Source: RGIG6353 sp045594565 (GTDB lineage: Bacteria > Bacillota > Clostridia > Oscillospirales > SIG627). Taken from it: a DNA stretch of 64,000 nt. Positions 15,089 to 24,023 of this stretch are shown here, piece after piece. The notes below the pieces were generated by a model. It did not search any database and was not told the DNA's origin. It saw nothing but the letters and a program-made list of their open reading frames with translations. Position numbers and translations under genes: made by a program. The first letter of the stretch is position 1; every line of letters begins with the position of its first letter. The DNA lies in NCBI GenBank assembly GCA_045594565.1, contig JAZNYT010000010.1:1-64000 (forward strand), in the 5' to 3' direction.

Positions 15089-16948
15089 ATGAAAAATTTC
15101 CAGATTTTAAGATATATAAAAAAGCTTCTGCCGATTATTATAGTTTTTTGTCTTCTTATGACGTACGCTATTTATTTTAAGCTGTCGTCCTCAAACACCT
15201 ATATTGCGTCAGAGGTTATACACTACAACGATGAACAGGCTGAAAAGGGACTTGCTCCTACAGGTGACAAGCTGGACGTAAATGAAATAAAGTCCTCTGC
15301 GGTTATGTCGAAGGTCGTTGACAGAATGGGTCTTACGGGAATCTATTCGGTTGACAATCTTATATCTAGAATCAACATAACGCCCATCGAGGACGCGGAC
15401 AAGGTAGCACAGAAGGATGCAAAGCTGGAAGAAGGCGAAGAGTACGTATATAAGCCCAGTACCTTTATCGTTTCCTTCTCTTCAACCAGTGGAGAAGGTC
15501 CTGAATTTGCAAGAACGATACTTGACGAAACCCTTGACGTCTATTTTGAACAGTTCAGTCAGAAATACGTAAACGTAGCTCCCGCCAATAACACCATAGA
15601 AAAGCTCAACAAAAACGATTATGATTTTATTGAGATGATGGAGCTTATTGACACAAGTATTGATAATACACTGAACACGCTTTATCAGCGAATCGGTCAG
15701 AATAATTTCTATAGGTCAAGCGAAACGGGAGTGTCCTTTTCGGAGCTTGCCGACGACTTCAATTATCTGAGAGAGGTCAAGGTCTCCTCCCTCCTATCGA
15801 GAATTTACAAGTATCAGATAACCAAGGACAAGACGGTGCTTGTTTCCGACTATACCACAAGAATAGATAACAACAATATTTCCAATGCAAAGGACGAAAG
15901 CATTGTAGAGGATATTGTTACCGTAATTGATGCATACGTTACGAAAATGAGAGAGTCGGGAAATACGAACATTTCCTATGAATACATTCTCGACAACGTG
16001 CATGAAAGAAACGTTCAGGATTATTTCGGAGATCAGACAGTAACCTACGACGAGCTTATATATAGCTGGCGAAACAACAACGAAAGCAAGGAACACTCCA
16101 TTATTGACTCGGCATACTGCAAGTATATCCTTGACACCTTCACAAGCTGTACGGGAAAATGCAACGACAAATGCCAAGATTCTCCTCTTACCTGCGCAGA
16201 GCTTTGCGATAAGGAATATGCAAGGGTACGGGAAGAGGTGGAAAGCGAGATAGATACCCTTCTTGCAGAGCTGAACACCCTATATGAAACCACAACAAAA
16301 ACAAATACTGAGTACAACAAATATCTTGGTGCAAGCTACATTTCAGTTTTGTCTTCAGCTTCTATCAGAGAAAGTGTTAACGTTATTCTCTATACTGCAA
16401 TTGCCTTCTTCTTCCTTGTAGTTGTTTGTATCGGCGGTGCAATAGTTCTCGGAAGAACCGGAGATATAATAAACTATATTTTCTATACAGACCACTTCAC
16501 AGAATTCGGCAACAGAGCATATCTTGATAAATATTTCAAGGCGAAGGACAAAAAGCTCCTGGACGACGGTGTTGTGTACTGTCTTGTGGATATAGCAAAT
16601 CTTGCGCACATCAACTCTGAATATTCAAGAGAGGTGGGCGACGATATAATCAAGATGTTCGCAAACTATATAAAGGAAACCTTCGGTAAATCAAAGACAG
16701 AGTTCATATACAACGGTAACGGCAGCTTCGTAATGCTTACGGAAAATGCAGATTATATCACAGTTGAAGATATAATGAGACTTTTCAGACTCAGACTGGA
16801 CGAAAGAGATGAGCTGAGAAACGTAGTTATCGAGTATAAGATAGGTATAGCAGAAACCTTCAAGGAAAATAAGACTGCAAGAAGACTGTTCTCCGAAGCT
16901 ATAGAAAATAAAAAGAGCTACGTTTCGGATTTAAGAATCAGTAACTAA
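15089..16948 (+). CDS. Wzz-like chain-length protein fused to degenerate GGDEF domain
   Basis: A 619-residue fusion. A first membrane helix (about 12-30), a large extracytoplasmic Wzz-like region (31-430) and a second helix (about 432-454) give the co-polymerase topology. Residues 465-612 form a cytoplasmic GGDEF-like domain: FTEFGNRAYLDKYF (as in LTGLxNRRxFxxx), LVDIANLAHINSEYSREVGD (as in xxDIDxFKxINDxxGHxxGD) and YNGNGSF at 541-547 where active enzymes have GGDEF. The signature is lost, so it is more likely a nucleotide sensor than a cyclase. Five Cys at 354-373 form an extracytoplasmic cluster. GAGGA precedes the ATG at 15089; a GTG at 15077 lacks a site. Confidence 0.75.
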   Translation: MKNFQILRYIKKLLPIIIVFCLLMTYAIYFKLSSSNTYIASEVIHYNDEQAEKGLAPTGDKLDVNEIKSSAVMSKVVDRMGLTGIYSVDNLISRINITPIEDADKVAQKDAKLEEGEEYVYKPSTFIVSFSSTSGEGPEFARTILDETLDVYFEQFSQKYVNVAPANNTIEKLNKNDYDFIEMMELIDTSIDNTLNTLYQRIGQNNFYRSSETGVSFSELADDFNYLREVKVSSLLSRIYKYQITKDKTVLVSDYTTRIDNNNISNAKDESIVEDIVTVIDAYVTKMRESGNTNISYEYILDNVHERNVQDYFGDQTVTYDELIYSWRNNNESKEHSIIDSAYCKYILDTFTSCTGKCNDKCQDSPLTCAELCDKEYARVREEVESEIDTLLAELNTLYETTTKTNTEYNKYLGASYISVLSSASIRESVNVILYTAIAFFFLVVVCIGGAIVLGRTGDIINYIFYTDHFTEFGNRAYLDKYFKAKDKKLLDDGVVYCLVDIANLAHINSEYSREVGDDIIKMFANYIKETFGKSKTEFIYNGNGSFVMLTENADYITVEDIMRLFRLRLDERDELRNVVIEYKIGIAETFKENKTARRLFSEAIENKKSYVSDLRISN

Positions 16949-16968
16949 AAATAAAGGAGGGCAAGGGC

Positions 16969-18270
16969 GTGGAGAATAAACTGCTTGAAAAAGCAAAGGT
17001 ATGTTATTTTGTGGCAGTTGCCGTAATGATGTATTATTTTCTCAACGAATATATCGATCTCGGTATCCACGTAACCTTCCGCCACGCTTTTGCCCTCGTT
17101 CTTTTCGGCTCAGCATTGCTTATGTTTATGTACAAGCCGAATATAGCAAGAGGCGTTACCTCTTTTACAGATGCCTGCATCTACAGCACCCCCCTTGCCG
17201 TTACAACGGTAGTATCCCTCTTTATATGGTTTGTGGGACTTGCCCCTACCGGCGTTATATCCAGAGGACTTTCAAGCTCATTTATATATGCTAATATGCT
17301 ATCCTTTGCCCTTGGCGCAGGTGCCTTACTTTACGTTTTCGGGAACAAGGGCGTATGGTACAATCTGCTTGCAATACTTATTGCAAATATTTTAATGATA
17401 CTTACCATCATTGCCGAATACGGTCTCGGAAGCTATATGTCGGAATTTATAACACTTATAATCACCTTCGCAGGTGTTACAGGCGATATTATCATTCAAG
17501 CGGAAATACACGAGCTTGCTTTCTGTCTCGGAGCGTATCTTATTTATATGCTATTCAAGCCCCGAAAGAGTATAATTTACTTTATATTACTCATTTTAAC
17601 TCTTTTCTGCTTCTTGTCGGCACTTAAAAGAATTGCAATTATCGCCATTGTCATCGCCCTGATCTTCGGTTACATTTTGAAGTTCATTGCGAAATACAAT
17701 AAAAAAACCGCAAGCGGACTGGTTATATTTTTGACGGTAGCAATAATCCTTATACTTTTAGGATACGTTGCGCTCATAAAGATGGGCGCCTTCGAGCTTC
17801 TTGAAAAAGCAGGAATAGAAACCAGCGGACGTGTTGAGATATATCAGGCGGTAGATAAATTTTACGACTTTGATCCGGGATTTTTAGGTAACGGAATAGG
17901 CTATTTGACATATCAGCTCAATACCTTTATGAAAGTCGGAGTTGCATCTGTTCACAACGACTTCCTTCAGCATTTCATCGACCTTGGCTTCTGGGGCTAT
18001 ATTATATGGCTCACCTCCATGACGCTTGTGAGAGTTTTATATTTCGGAAGAAAGGGTAACGTGGAAAATGCAATCATTGCTTTTATGCTTACCGTTTATC
18101 TGATAATAGTTTCATCAACCGACAACACAATGAACTATCCCCTTCTGACAGGTGTTCTTGCGATGCTGATGATGGGAAACTGCTATGACGAAAACGTGAG
18201 AAATACAGAATTTAAAATATTTAAAAGAGTTTCTAAAGAAAACAAAACAGAAAGCGATTCTTTGCTATGA
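16969..18270 (+). CDS. wzy: Wzy/O-antigen ligase-family polymerase
   Basis: A 433-residue membrane protein with about 11-12 segments and the O-antigen ligase-like pattern: a large extracytoplasmic loop with SGRVEIYQAV, then VASVHNDFLQHFIDLGFWGY (the H-N-x-F/x-L motif). In a Wzx-dependent locus this is the repeat-unit polymerase. It follows directly on the two Wzz-like genes, fitting a chain-length-controlled polymerisation step. Start is GTG behind AAAGGAGG. It overlaps the next gene by four bases. Confidence 0.8.
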   Translation: MENKLLEKAKVCYFVAVAVMMYYFLNEYIDLGIHVTFRHAFALVLFGSALLMFMYKPNIARGVTSFTDACIYSTPLAVTTVVSLFIWFVGLAPTGVISRGLSSSFIYANMLSFALGAGALLYVFGNKGVWYNLLAILIANILMILTIIAEYGLGSYMSEFITLIITFAGVTGDIIIQAEIHELAFCLGAYLIYMLFKPRKSIIYFILLILTLFCFLSALKRIAIIAIVIALIFGYILKFIAKYNKKTASGLVIFLTVAIILILLGYVALIKMGAFELLEKAGIETSGRVEIYQAVDKFYDFDPGFLGNGIGYLTYQLNTFMKVGVASVHNDFLQHFIDLGFWGYIIWLTSMTLVRVLYFGRKGNVENAIIAFMLTVYLIIVSSTDNTMNYPLLTGVLAMLMMGNCYDENVRNTEFKIFKRVSKENKTESDSLL

Positions 18271-19475
18271 AAATTTTGATGGTAAACAAATTTCTCTATC
18301 CTCGCGGAGGAAGCGAAAGCTATATGCTTTATCTCGGAGAGTACTTCGAAAAGCTTGGACACGAGGTTGAGTATTTCGGAATGTACGATGAAAAGAATAC
18401 CGTTGGTAATTCGGCAGGGCTTTATACTCAGAATATGGACTTTCACTCAACGGGGCTTGCCAGATTCTTATATCCTTTCAAGATAATCTACTCTTTTGAG
18501 GCAAAAAAGAAGATTATGAAGGTAATCGACACCTTCAAGCCCGATATAGTTCATATGAACAATATAAACTTTCAGCTTACCCCTTCTATTATAGACGGGA
18601 TAAAGAAGAAAGGCGTACCTCTTGTTCAGACGGTGCACGACTATCAGATGATTTGCCCCAACCACCTTTTCTATAATTTCGATAAAAACACCCCTTGTGA
18701 AAAGTGTGTTCACGGTTCCGTGTTTAACTGTGTTAAAAATAAATGCATTCACGGCTCAACGGTTAAAAGCCTTTTAGGTGTTGTTGAAGCAAAGTTCTAT
18801 TCGCTCCTCAAGACCTACAAAAAGGTAGACCTATTCGTTTGCCCAAGCAACTTTCTTGAGAACAAGCTTTTGAATGCGAGAAGCTTTTACAAAGGCAAAA
18901 CAATAACCATACATAACTTCATAAACAAAGAAAAGTTCACAAATACCGACAGGAAGGCAGACTCGTATATAGTATACGTGGGAAGACTTTCCAAGGAAAA
19001 GGGAATCGAAAATATTGCAGGGGCGGCAAAGCTCCTCCCCGACTACAACTTCGTTATTGCAGGTAACGGTCCCGACGAGGATATGCTCAAGGATATTCCC
19101 AACGTAAAGCTTGCGGGATTCGTTACAGGCGAAAAGCTCACAAAGCTTGTAGGAGATGCAAAGCTGCTTCTTCTCCCCTCGGTATGCTACGAAAACTGCC
19201 CACTATCCATTCTTGAGGCGCACTGTATGGGTGTCCCCGTTGTCACTATGAATAGCGGAGGAATGGCAGAGCTTGTTCGTGACGGGGTCACAGGTACTCT
19301 TGTAAACGATCCTACCCCCGAGGGCGTTGCCGCTAAATTAAAGGAAACTATTGAAAACGAAGAGTACTACAAGACTATTGAGGAAAACTGCAAAAACGAG
19401 AAGGACAACATTCTAAGCGTTAAGACCTACTCGGATATTCTGATTGGAGAATATGAAAAACTGATTTCGAGGTGA
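18267..19475 (+). CDS. GT4-family glycosyltransferase with Cys-rich insert
   Basis: A 402-residue GT-B enzyme: VNKFLYPRGGSESYMLYLGE at the N-terminus, HMNNINFQLTPSII and TVHDYQMICPNHLFY, then the donor-domain motifs VGRLSKEKGIENI and CYENCPLSILEAHCMGVPVV. After the acceptor domain lies a Cys cluster (CEKCVHGSVFNCVKNKCIHG), commonly seen in this GT4 subgroup and perhaps binding a metal. It transfers a sugar to the repeat unit; specificity unknown. It starts within the wzy stop (ATGA). Confidence 0.9.
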   Translation: MKILMVNKFLYPRGGSESYMLYLGEYFEKLGHEVEYFGMYDEKNTVGNSAGLYTQNMDFHSTGLARFLYPFKIIYSFEAKKKIMKVIDTFKPDIVHMNNINFQLTPSIIDGIKKKGVPLVQTVHDYQMICPNHLFYNFDKNTPCEKCVHGSVFNCVKNKCIHGSTVKSLLGVVEAKFYSLLKTYKKVDLFVCPSNFLENKLLNARSFYKGKTITIHNFINKEKFTNTDRKADSYIVYVGRLSKEKGIENIAGAAKLLPDYNFVIAGNGPDEDMLKDIPNVKLAGFVTGEKLTKLVGDAKLLLLPSVCYENCPLSILEAHCMGVPVVTMNSGGMAELVRDGVTGTLVNDPTPEGVAAKLKETIENEEYYKTIEENCKNEKDNILSVKTYSDILIGEYEKLISR

Positions 19476-19480
19476 GATAA

Positions 19481-20539
19481 TTGTCCGTACCAAAGATTAG
19501 TATTATCATTCCTGTATATAACGTAGAAAAATATATCGAAAGATGTGTCGGTTCACTCATCTCTCAAACGCTTGATGAGCTTGAAATAATACTTGTGGAC
19601 GACTCCTCAACAGATTCCTCCCTTGAAATATGCAAGAGGCTTGCGGAGTCCGACTCTCGCATAAGGGTTATTCATAAAGAAAATGAGGGTGCAGGAAAGG
19701 CAAGAAATGCGGCGCTTGAAATAGCGCGCGGTGAATATATCGGCTTTGTCGACTCTGATGATTTCGTAGAGCCCGATATGTTCAAGACCCTTTACGAAAA
19801 AGCCGAAAAATACGGCTCTGACCTTGTGATGTCGGGTGTTTTGTTTGTAAACGGAAATATGTTCAGTAAAAAAGGCGAGCGTGTTTCAAAATCATACTTC
19901 GAAAAGGATACTCATTTCGAGAGTGACGAAGAGCTGAAGGGACTCAGGATGGGCATCATAGGTGCCAAGCCCGAGGATGCAGACGACAGTAAATACGGAA
20001 TGAGCATCTGGAAGAATCTTTTCAGAGCAGAGATTATAAAGGAAAACAATATTACCTTTGAATCCGAGCGTGAGATACTTTCGGAGGATGCTCTCTTTAT
20101 GATAGACTATATTTCTCATATCAAGAAAGCAACAGGCATAAAAGAAGCTTTTTATAACTATTACAGAAACGAAGCTTCAATTTCGAAGTCATATAAAAAA
20201 GACCGATTTGAAAAGAGTCTTATTTTCGTATCACAAGTGGAAAAGAGATTCCTTAAGGACATTCCGAAAAGTGAATATCGGATATATATCTACAGATTCT
20301 GGCAGGCGATGTGCAGAGTACTCTGCTCTCAAGAAATAATGTATGCGGCTGCCAACAACATAAGATACAGTAAGCTGAAGGAAAGACTGAAGGCGATTTG
20401 CACAAATCCTTTGACGACAGAGGCGCTTAAATCCTATCCTCTGTCAACCCTTCCTCTGAAGCAAAGAATATTTGCCTACGGAGTAAAATGGAAGCTTTAC
20501 CGTGTCTTAAAAATACTTGTAGGATTAAGGAGTAGATAG
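19481..20539 (+). CDS. GT2-family glycosyltransferase
   Basis: A 352-residue GT-A enzyme: SIIIPVYNVEKYIERCVGSL at the N-terminus, LVDDSSTDSSLEIC for nucleotide binding, NEGAGKARNAALEIARG, then GFVDSDDFVEPDMF with the metal-binding DSDD. The C-terminal half is helical and basic, as in many EpsJ-type enzymes. Start is TTG behind GAGGTGAG. It is one of three consecutive GT2 genes that probably extend the repeat unit; donors are unknown. Confidence 0.88.
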   Translation: MSVPKISIIIPVYNVEKYIERCVGSLISQTLDELEIILVDDSSTDSSLEICKRLAESDSRIRVIHKENEGAGKARNAALEIARGEYIGFVDSDDFVEPDMFKTLYEKAEKYGSDLVMSGVLFVNGNMFSKKGERVSKSYFEKDTHFESDEELKGLRMGIIGAKPEDADDSKYGMSIWKNLFRAEIIKENNITFESEREILSEDALFMIDYISHIKKATGIKEAFYNYYRNEASISKSYKKDRFEKSLIFVSQVEKRFLKDIPKSEYRIYIYRFWQAMCRVLCSQEIMYAAANNIRYSKLKERLKAICTNPLTTEALKSYPLSTLPLKQRIFAYGVKWKLYRVLKILVGLRSR

Positions 20540-20547
20540 GCGATAAT

Positions 20548-21564
20548 ATGTTTTTTTCAGTAATCGTTCCCGTATACAAGGTTGAAAAATACCTGCCGAT
20601 TTGTATAGAAAGTGTGTTACAACAGACCTTCTCGGATTTTGAGCTGATTCTTGTAAATGACGGCTCACCCGATAACTGTCCTGCTATTTGCGACAGCTAC
20701 AAGGAAAAGGATAGCCGTATCAAGGTAGTTCACAAGGCTAACGGCGGACTTGCCAGTGCCAGAAGAGCAGGAATCAAGGTTGCCGAGGGAGAGTACGTAT
20801 ATAACCTGGACTCCGATGACCTTATCGAAAAAGATACTCTTGAATGTGCGCACAAAATCATAACCGAAACGGGTGCACAAATCGTATCCTTTGCATACAG
20901 ATGGGTTAAGGGTGGAAAAACCGTTAATGTCACGAACGACGGACTTGACGAGGGCTTTTATGATAAGAACGCTATCGAAAAGTATATTTACCCAAGACTG
21001 TTGATGGACAAGAATATGAATCACGTGTCCTTCTACCTGTCGGGCAAGGCGATTAAACGAGAGTTTATCCTCCCCCATCAGCTGAACGTCAGCGAAAAGA
21101 TTTCCCTTGGTGAAGACCTGTGTTGTGTTGTTCCCTGTTATCTTAACGCAGAAAGCGTGTACATAAGCAAAAAAGAAGCATATTTATACACCGTAAGAGA
21201 AGACTCTCTGTCAAAGGAATTCAACACAAAACAGATATTCCTCATCGAAAACGTTATAAACGAAATTGCGAAGAACGATTTTAGCAAAATTTCGAACTTT
21301 GACGAACAGGTTTGCCGTTATTCGTTCTTCATGTGCTTTGCTATACTTGCATCTGCTGCGGAAGGTAATTATTTTTCGTGTATAAAGGAATTGAAAAACA
21401 ACATCAAAAGCTCAATACACATAAAAAAAATACCACTTGCAAAATTTGAAAGCATCTCACCGAAAACAAAAATCGGTCTCTTCCTTATGAAAAGGAGCTA
21501 TTACAGAACAGCCTTTTATTTTCTTAATCTTTGTAAAAATATCAAACGCGTATTTGGGAGGTAA
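20548..21564 (+). CDS. GT2-family glycosyltransferase
   Basis: A 338-residue GT-A enzyme: FFSVIVPVYKVEKYLPICIE, LVNDGSPDNCPAICDSY, KANGGLASARRAGIKVAEGE and YNLDSDDLIEKDTL (DSDD metal site). The C-terminal domain is basic. It is similar in build to the previous gene, and the two may have arisen by duplication or be stacked by recombination, as is common in glycan loci. Confidence 0.88.
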   Translation: MFFSVIVPVYKVEKYLPICIESVLQQTFSDFELILVNDGSPDNCPAICDSYKEKDSRIKVVHKANGGLASARRAGIKVAEGEYVYNLDSDDLIEKDTLECAHKIITETGAQIVSFAYRWVKGGKTVNVTNDGLDEGFYDKNAIEKYIYPRLLMDKNMNHVSFYLSGKAIKREFILPHQLNVSEKISLGEDLCCVVPCYLNAESVYISKKEAYLYTVREDSLSKEFNTKQIFLIENVINEIAKNDFSKISNFDEQVCRYSFFMCFAILASAAEGNYFSCIKELKNNIKSSIHIKKIPLAKFESISPKTKIGLFLMKRSYYRTAFYFLNLCKNIKRVFGR

Positions 21565-21570
21565 ATTGTT

Positions 21571-22635
21571 ATGATGCCTGATATATCGATAATTATGAGT
21601 GTATATAACGGCGAAGCTTATATTAAGGAAGCGGTAGAAAGCGTTATAAACCAAACGTTCAAAAACTGGGAGCTTATAATTATAAACGACTGCTCAACAG
21701 ACTCAACAGGGGAAATTCTTGCAGAGCTTGAAAAAGCTGACAACCGTGTTAAGGTGTACCCGAACGAGGTAAACAGAAGGCTTCCCGCCTCTCTTAACAG
21801 AGCGGTTTCACTTTGCTGGGGCAAGTACATCGCCAGAATGGATGCCGACGATATATGTCTTCCCGACAGACTTGAAAAGCAATTTAAATTTATGGAAGAA
21901 AACCCCGACGTGGATATGTCCTCCTGTAGATTTATGACAGTCAAAAACGGAGTATATATGTCGGGCGGTGCAGGCGGAAGAACAGACTGTGGTGCCATAA
22001 AAGCTATGCTCCTTGTGGCAAATCCCATTCTTCACCCCGGTATCATTGCGAAAGCGGAGGTAATGAAGGAATTCCGCTATGACACAAAGCTTACCTGCAC
22101 AGAAGACCTTGAGCTTTGGACAAGAATGATTATGGGTGGAAAAAACATCCGCATTCTCCCCGAGTGCCTTATGATTTATCGTCTTCATGATAAGCAGATT
22201 ACAAGCACAACTCTTGAAAGACAGCGCAAGGAAGTGCTTGGCATTGAAGAAAAATACTACTCTTCCCTTCTTGAAGAAATGGAGGAGGATATTAAAGAGT
22301 TTTACATAAGCGGAATTTATTTTAGAGAAACTGCCGACATTGATAAATTTATAAAATTTGCAAAATGGCTAAAAAAGGTAAGCGCAGACAAATTCGAGAA
22401 AGAGATAATAGACTATTCTCTTTTTGAGATTCTGGCTGAATACAAAAGACGCGGCATATCAAAGAAGGACCTTTTAAAGGGTATGCTTTCCTTTGACCTT
22501 TCATTCTTGATGAAGGAGATATCAAGAAGAAAGAAAGTGGCAAGGGAAGACATCGAAAAATGTGTTCGTGTTGCCAAGTCTATGGGACTTAAACAGACAT
22601 CGGGAACGAAGGAGTATCCTATTTTTGAAAAATAG
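21571..22635 (+). CDS. GT2-family glycosyltransferase
   Basis: A 354-residue GT-A enzyme: ISIIMSVYNGEAYIKEAVES, IINDCSTDSTGEIL, then ARMDADDICLPDRLEKQF (DADD metal site), TCTEDLELWTRMI and a basic helical C-terminus. The pattern is that of rhamnosyl/galactosyl-type GT2 enzymes of capsule loci, but donor assignment is not safe. GGGAGG lies upstream of two adjacent ATG codons (21571, 21574); either may be used. Confidence 0.88.
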   Translation: MMPDISIIMSVYNGEAYIKEAVESVINQTFKNWELIIINDCSTDSTGEILAELEKADNRVKVYPNEVNRRLPASLNRAVSLCWGKYIARMDADDICLPDRLEKQFKFMEENPDVDMSSCRFMTVKNGVYMSGGAGGRTDCGAIKAMLLVANPILHPGIIAKAEVMKEFRYDTKLTCTEDLELWTRMIMGGKNIRILPECLMIYRLHDKQITSTTLERQRKEVLGIEEKYYSSLLEEMEEDIKEFYISGIYFRETADIDKFIKFAKWLKKVSADKFEKEIIDYSLFEILAEYKRRGISKKDLLKGMLSFDLSFLMKEISRRKKVAREDIEKCVRVAKSMGLKQTSGTKEYPIFEK

Positions 22636-22651
22636 TAAACAGGTGAAATAA

Positions 22652-24010
22652 ATGCGAATTTTTGAATATCCTTACGTAATTATAACTATTCTTGCAATGA
22701 TTTTTATTCTGATGGGACTGGTTGCCCTTTATTTTACAATAAAGTCGATGAGAACGGCAAAAGGTACTGCGGAAAAAGGCTTTTGCGGAATAGGTAAAAT
22801 AGAAAGCGATTTTGAAAAAGCAGGGTCACTCAGAAAAAAGAGAACTCTTCTTTATATCTCGCTCTCCCTTGACTCTGTGAAAAGAGTGTATTCGGAATCC
22901 AAAGCCTTAAGAATATACGAATATGTAAAAAAGGTGCTCTTTAATCATTTGTGTCTTGCCATTGACGGAGAGATATCTCATTACGGCAAAGAGAATTTTG
23001 TATCACTTAATATGTTGCCTGCCGAAGATATGCCTGCCATTATGGATGCCTGCTTTGAAGAAATTAACGAGGTTATTTCAAACCACGGCGCAATAAATGT
23101 AATACGTATAAACTTCGGCTATCATACAACAAGCTCCACGGAGGTTTCATTTAAAACCGCTCTCAGCCGAGCGAAGCAGGCGTGCAGTATTGCCGAGGAC
23201 AAAGAAGAATTGTACTGTCTTTGGGATAACGTAAACGGAAAAGAATTTGAAAGAAAAATTGAAATAGAAAACAGCATACAGAACGATATTGACAACAATA
23301 AATTCTTTCTGGAGTATCAACCCATTCTTGAAGCAAAAACTCAAAAGATTATGGGAGCGGAGGTTCTTGCGAGACTTAATTCATCAAAGGAAGGTGTTCT
23401 AACCCCCAAACATTTTCTTTCTGCGGTAAACAACGTAGGACTTAATGAAAAATTCGATTATTATATTTTCGAAAAAAATTGCAAATGGATTTCCTGTGAC
23501 AAAGAAAAACGAACACAAAAAATATATACTATAAATTTTTCGCGCTTCACTCTTTGTGACCAAGCTCTTGCCGACAACATAATAAATATTGTAGAAAAAT
23601 ACGGTATAGACTTTTCGTGTATTGCAATAGAAATTTTGGAAGACAAGAACCTTAATAAAGATGAAAAAGCACATATGGTAAATAATCTCAAAGTACTGAA
23701 GGAAAAAGGTATTTTGATACTTCTTGACGATTTCGGTAAAGGCTACACAAGCTTTGGAGACTTATCTGATTTCGATATAGATATTGTAAAGATTGATAAG
23801 GACATTACTCAAAAAGCAATCAATCATACAGGATTTTTAATTCTCAAAAACATTATAAAAACTGCTCACGATCTGGGCTTTAAGACTCTTTGTGAGGGAA
23901 TTGAAACAGAAGAGCACAGAAAAATAGTAACGGAAGCAGGATGTGACTTCCTTCAAGGATATTACTTTTACCGACCAATTCCCGTTACTCAATTTGAAAC
24001 TTTAATTTAA
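22652..24010 (+). CDS. Membrane degenerate-GGDEF/EAL protein
   Basis: A 452-residue protein: one N-terminal membrane helix (about 8-30), a degenerate GGDEF domain (about 62-190; GKENF at 112-116 in place of GGDEF) and an EAL domain (about 205-450). EAL catalytic positions look intact: E237 in AEVLARL, N295 in NFSRF, E327, D359-D360 in LLDDFGKGYTS, K380, E415 in CEGIETE and Q435. It could therefore hydrolyse cyclic di-GMP on the inner membrane face. It lies inside the exopolysaccharide operon between transferase genes. Confidence 0.85.
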   Translation: MRIFEYPYVIITILAMIFILMGLVALYFTIKSMRTAKGTAEKGFCGIGKIESDFEKAGSLRKKRTLLYISLSLDSVKRVYSESKALRIYEYVKKVLFNHLCLAIDGEISHYGKENFVSLNMLPAEDMPAIMDACFEEINEVISNHGAINVIRINFGYHTTSSTEVSFKTALSRAKQACSIAEDKEELYCLWDNVNGKEFERKIEIENSIQNDIDNNKFFLEYQPILEAKTQKIMGAEVLARLNSSKEGVLTPKHFLSAVNNVGLNEKFDYYIFEKNCKWISCDKEKRTQKIYTINFSRFTLCDQALADNIINIVEKYGIDFSCIAIEILEDKNLNKDEKAHMVNNLKVLKEKGILILLDDFGKGYTSFGDLSDFDIDIVKIDKDITQKAINHTGFLILKNIIKTAHDLGFKTLCEGIETEEHRKIVTEAGCDFLQGYYFYRPIPVTQFETLI

Positions 24011-24023
24011 CAAGGTGATTTTT

